Shown here: positions 51,824 to 60,705 of the stretch, piece by piece
Layout of the letters: each line of letters begins with the position of its first letter
Numbering within the stretch: the stretch's first letter is position 1
From: Nitrospina sp.
GTDB taxonomy: Bacteria > Nitrospinota > Nitrospinia > Nitrospinales > JACRGP01
Length of the DNA: 64,000 bases
Assembly: GCA_024648695.1 (NCBI GenBank)
Contig: JACAVV010000022.1
Coordinates: 15,001-79,000 of the forward strand
Reading direction: 5' to 3'
Notes under the pieces: model-generated
Seen by the model: only the letters and a program-made list of their open reading frames with translations
Database searches by the model: none
What the model was told of the DNA's origin: nothing
Made by a program: the position numbers and the translations under genes

Positions 51824-52897
51824 GTGGCTGAAGAAAATAAAGATCAAAAGACAGAAGACGCGTCGTCGAAACGGGTTCGCGAGACTGAAGAACGTGGCCA
51901 GTTTACCAATAGCCGGGAACTGACTTCAGCGTTCATTCTTCTTGCCGGGGTTATCGCGTTTTCCATTGCCGGAAGGGCCTCCACCAAAAAGGTGATGGCC
52001 ACCTGGAGCACTCTCATCAGTCAGTCCTATGCGTTCAATATAAATGCCGAGGATCTCCGCTTGTTGATGATGTGGATTCTGGGAAAAATGGGCCTGATTC
52101 TTGCGCCGATCCTGTTCACCGTAATGATTTCAGGTTTGGTTGCCAATTTAATCCAGACCCGGGGGCTCAAGTTTTCTCTCCATCCCTTAAAGCCCAATTG
52201 GGGAAAGCTGAACCCTTTGAAAGGATTTGGCCGGATTTTTTCAAAACATGGTTTGGCCGAATTGATCAAATCCTTGTTCAAAATCGGAATCGTGTCGGTG
52301 ATTGTTTATTTCACCATCAAAAGCCGGTTCAAGGAAATTCCCATTTTAATGGAATTATCCGTGGGCCAGGTTTTATTGTACATGGGCCAGGTTGGACTGG
52401 AGATCATGATCAAGGTCCTTTTGGTGATGGTGATTCTAGCGGCTTTGGACTACTCGTTTCAGCGTTTTCAATATCTTGATAATTTAAAAATGACCAAGCA
52501 AGAGGTTAAAGATGAAAGAAAGGAAACCGACGGAAATCCCATAGTGAAACAGCGCATCCGGAGTGCCCAACTGCAAATGGCGCGCAGGCGAATGATGGCC
52601 GCGGTTCCGGAAGCGGATGTGGTGGTGACCAATCCAACGCATATTGCCGTTGCAATTAAATACGACAACACGCGGCACGAAGCGCCGGTAGTGGTGGCTA
52701 AAGGTGAAAACCTGATGGCCGGAAAAATTCGTGAAGTCGCCCGGGAGAACGATGTTCCTATTGTTGAAGACAAACCCCTGGCGCGTGCCCTGAATAAAAA
52801 CGTCGAGATTGGCCAGTACATCCCGGCAAATCTGTTCAAGGCAGTGGCAGAAATTCTGGCATACGTCTACCGTCTGAAGGGAAGAACAATGGTATAG
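51824..52897 (+). CDS. flhB: Flagellar export switch protein FlhB
   Basis: FlhB controls the switch of export substrates from hook to filament. The 357-residue protein begins AEENKDQKTEDASSKRVRETEERGQF, has four membrane helices and ends with the cytoplasmic domain. Its autocleavage motif NPTH is intact (VVVTNPTHIAVAIKYD), as is PLARALNKNVEIGQYIP. The GTG start at 51824 is preceded by GGGAG. It is transcribed with the cluster but flanked on both sides by composite repeats. Confidence 0.97.
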   Translation: MAEENKDQKTEDASSKRVRETEERGQFTNSRELTSAFILLAGVIAFSIAGRASTKKVMATWSTLISQSYAFNINAEDLRLLMMWILGKMGLILAPILFTVMISGLVANLIQTRGLKFSLHPLKPNWGKLNPLKGFGRIFSKHGLAELIKSLFKIGIVSVIVYFTIKSRFKEIPILMELSVGQVLLYMGQVGLEIMIKVLLVMVILAALDYSFQRFQYLDNLKMTKQEVKDERKETDGNPIVKQRIRSAQLQMARRRMMAAVPEADVVVTNPTHIAVAIKYDNTRHEAPVVVAKGENLMAGKIREVARENDVPIVEDKPLARALNKNVEIGQYIPANLFKAVAEILAYVYRLKGRTMV

Positions 52898-52973
52898 TGA
52901 TTGCATTAAATTGTTATTTGGCCCTTTATCGAAGGAGTTTTGACGGCGAAGGGTTGTGGTATTGCGATTCATG

Positions 52974-53000
52974 ATTAAGGAATAATAAGGCCGAAAGCTA
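52974..53000 (+). repeat. Composite interspersed repeat, partial copy E
   Basis: ATTAAGGAATAATAAGGCCGAAAGC matches the central block of copy D (GTTAAGGGGAATAATAAGGCTGAAGGC). The hairpin and the outer parts are missing or diverged. It lies between flhB and flhA. Confidence 0.55.
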
Positions 53001-53083
53001 CCTTGATTTATTTTGGATCTTGAAGGAGATTCAACTTGTGGATTAATAATTTCAATTTACTAATTATTTAAGAATATTATTTT

Positions 53084-55171
53084 ATGGCCCAGGCAGGATT
53101 CAACCTTGCGATGATGAAGCGTCCCAATGAAATTTTGGTGGCTTTGGGAGTATTGACTATCCTTGTGGTGATGGTTATCCCTATTCCCTCGTTCATGCTG
53201 GATATCCTGCTGTCCTTCAGCATTACATTCTCGCTGATCATATTGCTGGTGTCCGTATTCATGCTGGCGCCTCTGGAGTTTTCTGTATTTCCTTCCCTCC
53301 TGCTTATCGTCACCTTATTACGCTTATCCTTAAACGTTGCATCAACGCGAATCATTCTCCTGCATGGCAGTGAAGGACCCGATGCCGCGGGCAAGGTGAT
53401 TGAATCGTTCGGAACCTTTGTCGTCGGGGGCAACTACGTGGTGGGTGCTGTGGTGTTCCTGATTCTTGTATTGATCAACTTCATCGTAATCACAAAAGGT
53501 TCGGTCCGAACTTCGGAAGTGGCCGCTCGCTTTACTTTGGATGCGATACCCGGAAAGCAGATGAGTATTGATGCCGACCTGAATGCCGGAATCATCACCG
53601 AACAGGATGCGCGCAACCGACGCCAGAATTTGGAGCGGGAAGCGGATTTTTACGGTGCGATGGACGGTGCGATCCGCTTCGTGCGGGGAGATGCCATCGC
53701 GGGTATTTTGATCACCCTGATCAATATTCTGGGGGGATTCTCCATCGGCGTATTTCAGCAGGATCTGCAGGTAGCCGAATCGGCCAAGATTTATACCTTA
53801 TTGACCATCGGTGATGGGCTGGTATCCCAAATGCCCGCACTGGTGGTTTCCACAGCCGCCGGTATGGTGGTGACTCGTGCCGTTTCGGACAAAAATTTGC
53901 CGGCACAGTTGATCTCGCAAATTTTGAATCAACCCAACGCATTTATTATCGCTTCCGGTGCCTTGTTTCTGTTTGCCATGATTCCTGGATTGCCCCATTT
54001 CCCGTTCTTTTTACTTGCGGGGCTTACTGGGTGGGTCGCTTACAACAAGATTCAGGATAATAAGAAGCAAGCTTTGATGGAACGCAAACGGGTTGATGAT
54101 GAGGCCAAAGCTCCGGTTCCCGAAAAAGTAGAATCCATATTACCGCTCGACATGATGGAACTGGAAGTGGGTTACGAACTGATTCCTTTGGTGGATGCTG
54201 AAAGAAACGGAGAACTTCTCGATCGGATTAAATCCATTCGCCGGCAGTTTGCGCTGGAAATGGGATTTATCGTGCCTCCTTTGCACATCCGCGACAATTT
54301 GCAATTGAAGCCGAATGAGTATGGTGTGCTTATTAAAGGCGTCCGTGTGGCGCAGGGTTCGGTTATGATTGGCCGCTTCCTGGCGATGAATCCGGGCAAC
54401 GTGGAACGGGAAATCGAAGGGATTCAAACCAGGGAACCGACTTACGGCCTTCCTGCGGTGTGGATCTCTACCAACGCCAAACAGGAAGCCCAAGTGGCGG
54501 GTTACACCGTGGTGGATCCGGCAACGGTGGTGACGACCCACCTTAAAGAAATCATCAAACGTCATGCTCATGAGCTTCTGGGTCGACAGGAAACCCAGGG
54601 TCTGATGGACAAGTTCAAAGAAACGAATCCCAAAGTGATTGAGGAATTGATTCCCACTCTGCTACCTCTCGGTAAAGTTCAACGGGTCCTGCAGAACTTG
54701 TTGAGAGAAGGAATTTCAATCCGCGACTTAAGAACCATTCTGGAGCAATTGGCGGACTACTCCTCTATGACCAAGGACCCCGATGTGCTTACGGAATATG
54801 TTCGCCAATCCCTGGCGCGGCCCATCACCAAGCAGTATCAGGCGGGCGATGGAAGTATGTCGGTCCTGACGCTGGATCAGGGTATTGAAGAGATGATTCA
54901 GGGATCTGTGCAAAAAACGGAGACCACGTCCTATCTGGCGCTGGAGCCGACAGTGGCGGAAAAATTTATCAGCCGATTGAAAGAGTCGGTAGACAGGGTT
55001 ACTCCTTTACTGGAGACTCAGCCGGTTCTTTTGGTGTCGCCGGCTATAAGAATGTATGTGCGTAAACTGCTGGAACGGTTCATGCCGGACCTGGCCGTTT
55101 TATCGCACAGCGAAATCATTCCGACAGTGCAAATCAAAACATTGCGAGTGATCAATCTCAATGCGAATTAA
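53084..55171 (+). CDS. flhA: Flagellar export protein FlhA
   Basis: FlhA is the large export-gate subunit that couples proton flow and docks chaperone-substrate complexes. The 695-residue protein has eight N-terminal helices. The conserved cytoplasmic loop AARFTLDAIPGKQMSIDADLNAGIITEQDARNRR lies between them, and GAMDGAIRFVRGDAIAGI follows. The C-terminal soluble domain shows GYTVVDPATVVTTHLKEIIKRHAHELLGRQE. Length and motifs are normal. flhF follows after 63 bp. Confidence 0.97.
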   Translation: MAQAGFNLAMMKRPNEILVALGVLTILVVMVIPIPSFMLDILLSFSITFSLIILLVSVFMLAPLEFSVFPSLLLIVTLLRLSLNVASTRIILLHGSEGPDAAGKVIESFGTFVVGGNYVVGAVVFLILVLINFIVITKGSVRTSEVAARFTLDAIPGKQMSIDADLNAGIITEQDARNRRQNLEREADFYGAMDGAIRFVRGDAIAGILITLINILGGFSIGVFQQDLQVAESAKIYTLLTIGDGLVSQMPALVVSTAAGMVVTRAVSDKNLPAQLISQILNQPNAFIIASGALFLFAMIPGLPHFPFFLLAGLTGWVAYNKIQDNKKQALMERKRVDDEAKAPVPEKVESILPLDMMELEVGYELIPLVDAERNGELLDRIKSIRRQFALEMGFIVPPLHIRDNLQLKPNEYGVLIKGVRVAQGSVMIGRFLAMNPGNVEREIEGIQTREPTYGLPAVWISTNAKQEAQVAGYTVVDPATVVTTHLKEIIKRHAHELLGRQETQGLMDKFKETNPKVIEELIPTLLPLGKVQRVLQNLLREGISIRDLRTILEQLADYSSMTKDPDVLTEYVRQSLARPITKQYQAGDGSMSVLTLDQGIEEMIQGSVQKTETTSYLALEPTVAEKFISRLKESVDRVTPLLETQPVLLVSPAIRMYVRKLLERFMPDLAVLSHSEIIPTVQIKTLRVINLNAN

Positions 55172-55234
55172 AAACGGTGCGTCTGAATCGACCCATCGCC
55201 TATTTTTCTAAACCTTTGATAGCGGTAATCTCAA

Positions 55235-56341
55235 ATGCCAATTAAAAAATTTACAGCGAATAGCTATGCAAGGGCGTTGAATCTGGTGAAAAAGGAATTG
55301 GGAGAACATGCCCTGATTTTGAACACACGGACATTGAGTCCTGCGGAGCAAATGTTGACTGACAATCCGCAAGCCAGAGTAGAAATCACGGCGGCAGTCG
55401 ATTTTTCATCGGATGCGATTCAGAATAGTGCCCCTTTAGACACTCAAGAGGAATTCAATCAGGAGACGCCTATTCAAGACTCTGCGCTGAAAGAAGAGGA
55501 AGGCGAATTGAAATCGCTCATTTTGTCCTTGTTGACCCTGACCGAAAAAGGTCGCAGTATGGATTTAAAAACCGGACAGATGGATCTGTTTCAGAAGTTG
55601 TCGGACAATGGGGTTAATGAAAAATTGCTGATCAAATTATTTGAGCGGTTGAATTCTGATACGCAGGGGGAAGTCCATGGGGCTCCGGGAAAACCGGAAG
55701 TTTCACAAATCATGCAACGTATGCTACCGGTGAGTGGAACCATTACTCTGGAGCCCGGAGCCACCAAAAAGGTCGCTTTGGTGGGGCCAACAGGAATGGG
55801 TAAAACCACTACCATTGCCAAGCTGGCCGCATTGTTTGCCCTCAAGCAAAAGAAAAAAGTGGCACTGGTCACACTGGACACCTACCGGATTGCGGCCGTC
55901 GATCAACTCAAGGTGTATGGAAATATCATGGGTCTGCCGGTGGAAGTGGCTGATAATCCGGACGATTTTCAAACAATTATTGCAAATCATGCCGACAAAG
56001 ATCTCGTTCTGATCGATACCGTTGGAAAGAGCCATACGGACCTTGGTTATGGTCAGACTCTGAAGTCCTACTTTGGGCGGGTGGGTGAGGTCGAAACCCA
56101 TTTATTGCTCAGTGTTGCCGCCCAGGAAGCCTTATTTACAGCGACTTTAAAGCAATTTGATGTTTTAAAAATTGACCGTTTATTGTTTTCTAAACTGGAC
56201 GAAGGCATTCATTTTGGCGCTCTGTTCAACTTTTCTTTGCGAACAAGAATCCCCATGTCCTATTTCACCACCGGCCAGAGAGTGCCGCAAGATATTGAAT
56301 CTGCTGATGCAAACAAGGTAATTCGTTTGATTTTTAACTAA
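55235..56341 (+). CDS. flhF: Flagellar SRP-like GTPase FlhF
   Basis: FlhF determines flagellar position and number in polar flagellates. The 368-residue protein begins MPIKKFTANSYARALNLVKKELGEHALILNTR, typical of the family's basic N-domain. The SRP-type GTPase core follows: VALVGPTGMGKTTTIAKLAALF near residue 185, VTLDTYRIAAVDQLK, VLIDTVGKS and SKLDEG. With flhG next to it, the number and placement of flagella are probably controlled as in polar systems. Confidence 0.95.
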   Translation: MPIKKFTANSYARALNLVKKELGEHALILNTRTLSPAEQMLTDNPQARVEITAAVDFSSDAIQNSAPLDTQEEFNQETPIQDSALKEEEGELKSLILSLLTLTEKGRSMDLKTGQMDLFQKLSDNGVNEKLLIKLFERLNSDTQGEVHGAPGKPEVSQIMQRMLPVSGTITLEPGATKKVALVGPTGMGKTTTIAKLAALFALKQKKKVALVTLDTYRIAAVDQLKVYGNIMGLPVEVADNPDDFQTIIANHADKDLVLIDTVGKSHTDLGYGQTLKSYFGRVGEVETHLLLSVAAQEALFTATLKQFDVLKIDRLLFSKLDEGIHFGALFNFSLRTRIPMSYFTTGQRVPQDIESADANKVIRLIFN

Positions 56342-56376
56342 AATACGGATAAATTACATAAAATAAGGTAGTTAAC

Positions 56377-57237
56377 ATGAACCCCAAGCACCAGGCGGCA
56401 ACGTTGTCAAAAATGGTTTCTCAGGGAAAAAAAGGTTCCATAAGAGTTTTGGCTGTCAGTAGTGGCAAAGGGGGCGTCGGAAAAACCAATGTCGTGACCA
56501 ATCTGGCGTATGCGCTTTCCAGAAAAGGGAAACGGGTTCTTATTTTTGATGCCGATATGGGCTTGGCAAATATTCATATTTTGTTAGGCCTTGCGCCCAA
56601 GTACACATTGGAACATGTTCTTGCCGGAGAGAAAACGGTTGATGAGATTATGGTGGACGGCCCCGCCGGAATTAAAATTCTTCCTGCAGGAGAGGGCGTG
56701 GAGGAATTGACTCAACTCAATCCCGAAAAACGCCAGCGGTTATTGGAAGAGTTTGATGGGGTGCGGGACGATTTCGATTTTCTCATTTTTGATACCGGAG
56801 CCGGGATATCCCACAATGTCACGTTTTTTTGTTCTATTGCCCATGAAATTATTATAGTTGCTTCCACAGAACCGACTTCGTTAACAGATGCTTATGCTCT
56901 CATAAAAGTTTTATTCAAGAATCATAATCAAACCCATTTTCGTTTGCTTGTAAATTTTGTGAAAACTGAAAACGAGGCATTGCAGGTATACCAAAACCTT
57001 TCGGCGGTGGTCGACCGATTTCTGGTTTATGTGTCTCTTGAGTACCTGGGGTATATTGAATCGGATCCCAACGTGCCCAAAGCTGTTCGACGGCAACGGG
57101 CTTTTATGGAAGTGTTTCCCTATTCGAAATTCAGTCTTTGCATTCAGAACATTTGCGACAAGCTGATCGTCTCTGCGATGAGTGAAACACCGGGTACCGA
57201 AAATTCATTTTTGTGGAGCGATGTCTTTCCCGCTTGA
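56377..57237 (+). CDS. flhG: MinD-like ATPase FlhG/FleN
   Basis: FlhG limits flagellar number and works with FlhF. The 286-residue protein has the deviant Walker A motif AVSSGKGGVGKTNVVTNLAYALS near residue 27, then LIFDADMGLANIHILLG and FLIFDTGAGISHNV. A C-terminal helix (SLCIQNICDKLIV) corresponds to the membrane-targeting region. It lies 36 bp after flhF. Confidence 0.93.
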   Translation: MNPKHQAATLSKMVSQGKKGSIRVLAVSSGKGGVGKTNVVTNLAYALSRKGKRVLIFDADMGLANIHILLGLAPKYTLEHVLAGEKTVDEIMVDGPAGIKILPAGEGVEELTQLNPEKRQRLLEEFDGVRDDFDFLIFDTGAGISHNVTFFCSIAHEIIIVASTEPTSLTDAYALIKVLFKNHNQTHFRLLVNFVKTENEALQVYQNLSAVVDRFLVYVSLEYLGYIESDPNVPKAVRRQRAFMEVFPYSKFSLCIQNICDKLIVSAMSETPGTENSFLWSDVFPA

Positions 57238-57246
57238 GGAAATCTT

Positions 57247-57495
57247 ATGGTAGCCAAAAAAATGGGTGTAGCGTTCGGGATGATCGCCTTTGCCTTTCTT
57301 TGTTTCGGGAGTCTGATTTTTGGGGCGCGAATATTGACCTCTTTGATCAGGGGATTCGAAGGCGCATTGATATTCGGAGGAATTGCCTGGATTTTGGGTA
57401 AAGTTTTAGTTGGGGATGATACTGATTTTCAAACTCCGACGGCGGCAATGGGTCCTGAACCTCAAAAGGGAACCAATCTGGATCAAACTGTTTAG
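57247..57495 (+). CDS. Small membrane protein between flhG and fliA, hypothetical
   Basis: An 82-residue protein with two hydrophobic helices (about residues 7-30 and 38-53) and a short hydrophilic tail. GAGGAA lies about 6 bp before the ATG and it starts 9 bp after flhG, so it is a real operon member. I know no family. Its position suggests a link to flagellar placement or to sigma-28 control, but nothing in the sequence proves it. Confidence 0.75.
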   Translation: MVAKKMGVAFGMIAFAFLCFGSLIFGARILTSLIRGFEGALIFGGIAWILGKVLVGDDTDFQTPTAAMGPEPQKGTNLDQTV

Positions 57496-57594
57496 GAAAT
57501 TGATCCGCACTTAAGGAAGTGGACTGGAGATTTGCAGATAAACCTTCATGAATGCGTGGCGCCTCAGGGAACTGAATCGCGGTAGGGTTGAGAT

Positions 57595-58356
57595 ATGACT
57601 GAAAAATCTGTACCTCTGGAAGGTATAGATATTAAAGAAGAAAACAAGGACCAGATCATCCTGGATTATGCTCCGATGATCAAATATGTGGCCAATCGGA
57701 TAGCCTTGCGCCTGCCGCCCCATGTGGAAGTTGACGATTTGATCAGCGTCGGTGTGCTTGGCTTGATTGATGCCATTGAAAAGTTTGATCCCGGCCGCGG
57801 TGCCAAGTTTAAAACCTATGCCGAGTTTCGGGTCAGGGGGGCTATTCTGGATGAACTCCGGTCTATGGATTGGGTTCCGAGGTCTGTTCGGCAGAAGGCG
57901 TCCAATCTGGACTCTGTGGTGGAAAAATTACAAGCCAAGCTGGGCCGTCCTCCTGAAGATGAAGAAGTGGCCGAGGAGATGGGGCTCAGCCTGGATGAAT
58001 TTTTTGAGACCCTTCAGCAGACTCAGAACATGCCGGTGCTCAGTTTGGAGGACCTTGGGATTTCCAAAGAATCGGGCGAACAGCAAAGCCTTCTCGATTG
58101 CCTCGCCGGAAAAGGAGACTCCGACCCGCAAACGCAACTCAGGCTCAACGAGTTGAAAGAGATCATCGCCAAAGCTATCGATACCCTTCCTGAAAAAGAG
58201 CGTTTGATGATTTCGCTGTATTATTATGAAGAGTTGACCATGAAAGAAATCGGGGAAGTTTTGGGGATCACCGAATCCCGGGTTTCACAAATCCATTCCA
58301 AAGCTGTGTTCCGCCTGCGCTCCAAACTGAAATCCTTGATTGCCGAAGAGTATTGA
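57595..58356 (+). CDS. fliA: Flagellar RNA polymerase sigma factor FliA (sigma-28)
   Basis: FliA directs transcription of late flagellar genes. The 253-residue protein has region 2 (ILDYAPMIKYVANRIALRLPPHVEVDDLISVGVLGLIDAIEKFDP, KFKTYAEFRVRGAILDELRSMDWVPRSVR), region 3 and region 4 (LPEKERLMISLYYYEELTMKEIGEVLGITESRVSQIHSKAVFRLR). All match the sigma-28 subfamily. It closes the flagellar cluster; the next gene is convergent. Confidence 0.97.
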   Translation: MTEKSVPLEGIDIKEENKDQIILDYAPMIKYVANRIALRLPPHVEVDDLISVGVLGLIDAIEKFDPGRGAKFKTYAEFRVRGAILDELRSMDWVPRSVRQKASNLDSVVEKLQAKLGRPPEDEEVAEEMGLSLDEFFETLQQTQNMPVLSLEDLGISKESGEQQSLLDCLAGKGDSDPQTQLRLNELKEIIAKAIDTLPEKERLMISLYYYEELTMKEIGEVLGITESRVSQIHSKAVFRLRSKLKSLIAEEY

Positions 58357-58357
58357 C

Positions 58358-58373
58358 TCAGGTTAATACCTGA
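58358..58373. other. Hairpin between convergent fliA and lpxL
   Basis: TCAGGT (58358-58363) and ACCTGA (58368-58373) pair with a TAAT loop in the 31-bp gap between the two stop codons. No T-run follows, so it is at best a weak terminator. Confidence 0.35.
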
Positions 58374-58387
58374 AACAGCAAAAACTC

Positions 58388-59323
58388 TCAGGCAGAATAA
58401 ACACCCCTCCCATTTTCTGATTCCGGCCGGGTTTTCCACCGTCGATGACCCCACATCCAGGGTTCCGGATACCGTTGAATCTCCGATTCTATATACTTTT
58501 CGCAAGCGACTGTCCAGTTGTGAATGTCCTGTTTTTTGTCGCCGGTCTTTTCCAGTTTCAGTTCGGGACCATATTTGATTTTATAAGTTCCATCCGCGCA
58601 GGGGTAAGAAAACAGGGGAACGATGGGTGCACCGGTCAGGTAACTCAGGGTGGCTATGGAGCGTGTGGTTGCGGCAGGCTTTCCAAAAAAGTCCACGAAG
58701 ATTCCGCCATGAACGGTATTTTGATCCATCATGATGGCCACGCATTGATTTTCTTTCAAGACGCGAATCACGTTCCGGGGTGATTCGTCCCGGTAAAAAA
58801 TCCCGTTGCCTGATACGGTCCTCAGATTGAGTGCCACCTTTTCCAGATACGGGTTATCGAGCTTTCGCGCGATGGAATTCAATTGGGCATTTTTCATGAA
58901 GCCGTGGTACACCCCCATGATTTCCCAATTGCCATAATGGGCGGTCAGAAAAAACACGCCTTTGTTTTTTTCAAGGCAGGACTTTAAATCGTCCAATCCT
59001 TCCGGAGGGGAGGGAATGAGTTCATGAACGCGTTTTTCAGGGTTGGGAAGGCACCAAAGGCATTGCAAGCCGGAGGTGACCAGCATGGTGAACGACCTTT
59101 CAATAATCTTTTCCTTTTCCCAATTGCTTTTGGAATCGCCAAACGCGATATCCAGGTTGGTTTTGGCAATGCGCCTTCTTTTGGAAAGAAACTGGTGGCC
59201 AAATTTACCCACGAATCGTCCAATATGATATATGGTTTTCGCAGACATTAGCTGGACCCAGGGAGACAACAGAAGGAAGGCCAAGTATTCCAGACGAAAA
59301 CGAATGCGTTTGCCAGAATTCAT
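58388..59323 (-). CDS. lpxL: Lysophospholipid/lipid A acyltransferase (LpxL/HtrB family)
   Basis: The 311-residue inner-membrane enzyme adds a secondary acyl chain to lipid A precursors. It has an N-terminal membrane segment, the catalytic HX4E motif in TAHYGNWEIMG, and the family blocks VAIMMDQNTVHGGIFVDFFGKPAATTRSIATLSYLTGAPIVP and YPEPWMWGHRRWKTRP. Its presence supports an LPS-bearing envelope. It is the last gene of a tsaC-acpS-lpxL series on the minus strand. Confidence 0.92.
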   Translation of the reverse strand: MNSGKRIRFRLEYLAFLLLSPWVQLMSAKTIYHIGRFVGKFGHQFLSKRRRIAKTNLDIAFGDSKSNWEKEKIIERSFTMLVTSGLQCLWCLPNPEKRVHELIPSPPEGLDDLKSCLEKNKGVFFLTAHYGNWEIMGVYHGFMKNAQLNSIARKLDNPYLEKVALNLRTVSGNGIFYRDESPRNVIRVLKENQCVAIMMDQNTVHGGIFVDFFGKPAATTRSIATLSYLTGAPIVPLFSYPCADGTYKIKYGPELKLEKTGDKKQDIHNWTVACEKYIESEIQRYPEPWMWGHRRWKTRPESENGRGVYSA

Positions 59324-59417
59324 AAGAGGTTCAACAAGAAATTTTTAAGCCGGAAAAAACAAACACTGGATACAGGACTGTTTTCGCAATGTGTTCCGTA
59401 TTGGACGTGAAATGGTT

Positions 59418-59798
59418 TCATTGTTCTGCAATGGCCTGTGCGATGGCATAGCCTTTTTCGTGCGAAAGGGAAATGTGAATTGCTTTGAGGCCTTGTTCTT
59501 CAAACAAAGTTAAAAGTTTTCCCCGTATTTCCAATACCGGCTTTCCAAGGTCCGGACAATGACCGATTTCCATATCCCGCCAGGAGATACCCTGGCTCAT
59601 TCCCGTGCCCATGGATTTGAGCACCGCTTCTTTGGCGGCAAACCGTGCCGCAAAATGAATCGCGGGTTCGGGTCGCGACCGGCAATATCCGATCTCTTTG
59701 GTGGTGAATACTTTTTCCTCAAACCGTTCCGAGTATTTTTCCAAAGAGTTTCGGATCCGATCAATCTCTATTATGTCAATCCCGGTACCAAAAATCAT
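59418..59798 (-). CDS. acpS: Holo-[acyl-carrier-protein] synthase
   Basis: AcpS transfers the 4'-phosphopantetheine of CoA to apo-ACP. The 126-residue protein has both signatures: GTGIDIIEIDRIRNSLEKYSERF with the metal-binding Asp, and FAARFAAKEAVLKSMGTG with the catalytic Glu and Lys. The C-terminal ISLSHEKGYAIAQAIAE is typical. It lies 29 bp downstream of the tsaC-type gene and upstream of lpxL. Confidence 0.95.
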   Translation of the reverse strand: MIFGTGIDIIEIDRIRNSLEKYSERFEEKVFTTKEIGYCRSRPEPAIHFAARFAAKEAVLKSMGTGMSQGISWRDMEIGHCPDLGKPVLEIRGKLLTLFEEQGLKAIHISLSHEKGYAIAQAIAEQ

Positions 59799-59827
59799 TA
59801 TAAATTGGGTTTCTCAAAACCAACATT

Positions 59828-60484
59828 TCAGGGTGATGCTAAAGGTGAATTTAGAACTGACTCCATTTCCGTTTTTGTTACAAGTCCTTCGCGAAGTAGT
59901 ATTGGCGGGAAAACTGTGGTGTCTACCAGAGTGGAAGCCTGGTTGGTGAAACTTGGGCCTCCATCAACAATGTAGGGAACGAGTGAGCCAAGAGACGCAT
60001 TGACCTCGAGGGCAGTGCGTCCTGTTTCTTCTCCACTAATATTAGCACTGGGGGCTGTGAGCGGGTGGCCCAATGCGGCGATCAATTGCCGGCAAAACTC
60101 ATTGCCGGGTAAACGGATACCCAATTTCCAGGAGTCTGCCGTCAACTTCGCTGGTAAGTGGGGTTGCGCCTTGCAAATGATTGTCAAAGGCCCCGGCCAA
60201 AAATGGTCCATCAATGTTTCTGCTTCGGTGGATGGTGTTTCTACCAATGCATTCAATTGATCCCGATCCGAAAGAAGCACCAGCAAAGGCTTGTCTGGCG
60301 GTCGGTTTTTAATTCGAAAAATATTTTCAATCGCTCCGGATTTAAAAGGATTAGTTCCCAACCCATATAAAGTATCGGTGGGGAATACAATAGCTTTCTC
60401 CTGCTCCAAAGAACCTTTTAAAAGACTTAATACTTCCTGAGCCGACTCAGGGCAGGTGAAATCAATTTTAAGAATTTTTGCCAT
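59828..60484 (-). CDS. tsaC: L-threonylcarbamoyladenylate synthase (Sua5/YciO/YrdC family)
   Basis: The enzyme makes threonylcarbamoyl-AMP for the t6A modification of tRNAs reading ANN codons. The 218-residue YrdC domain shows KAIVFPTDTLYGLGTNPF (residues 34-51), FRIKNRPPDKPLLVLL, FWPGPLTII, GIRLPGNEF and LGHPLTAPSANISGEET, with the basic residues that bind ATP and bicarbonate. There is no C-terminal Sua5 domain. Sequence alone separates TsaC from YciO only partly. Confidence 0.9.
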   Translation of the reverse strand: MAKILKIDFTCPESAQEVLSLLKGSLEQEKAIVFPTDTLYGLGTNPFKSGAIENIFRIKNRPPDKPLLVLLSDRDQLNALVETPSTEAETLMDHFWPGPLTIICKAQPHLPAKLTADSWKLGIRLPGNEFCRQLIAALGHPLTAPSANISGEETGRTALEVNASLGSLVPYIVDGGPSFTNQASTLVDTTVFPPILLREGLVTKTEMESVLNSPLASP

Positions 60485-60705
60485 GGGCCGCTTGAAGTTT
60501 ATTGCTCATCTCCTCCATAGCTTTAGTTGTCTCCAGTTTGTATCGATTCAGTTGAGTGGCCAGTTTTGAATCGCTTAGATCCCAAAACAATTCCAAAAAG
60601 TGGTTTTTCCAAATTATCGTCGTGAAGTGTTGAAAAATTCAGCTAAAGTAGAAAATTTATATCAACTTTTGATGGGCAGTTCAAGATGTGGTTTTAAATG
60701 CTCAG

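Noticed and set aside
60468-60638. About 56 codons open on the minus strand just before tsaC (ELFWDLSDSKLATQLNRYKL and following)
   Set aside because: The sequence looks protein-like and overlaps the tsaC start by 17 bases, but there is no ATG, GTG or TTG start with a ribosome-binding site. It may be a relic, so it is not listed as a gene.
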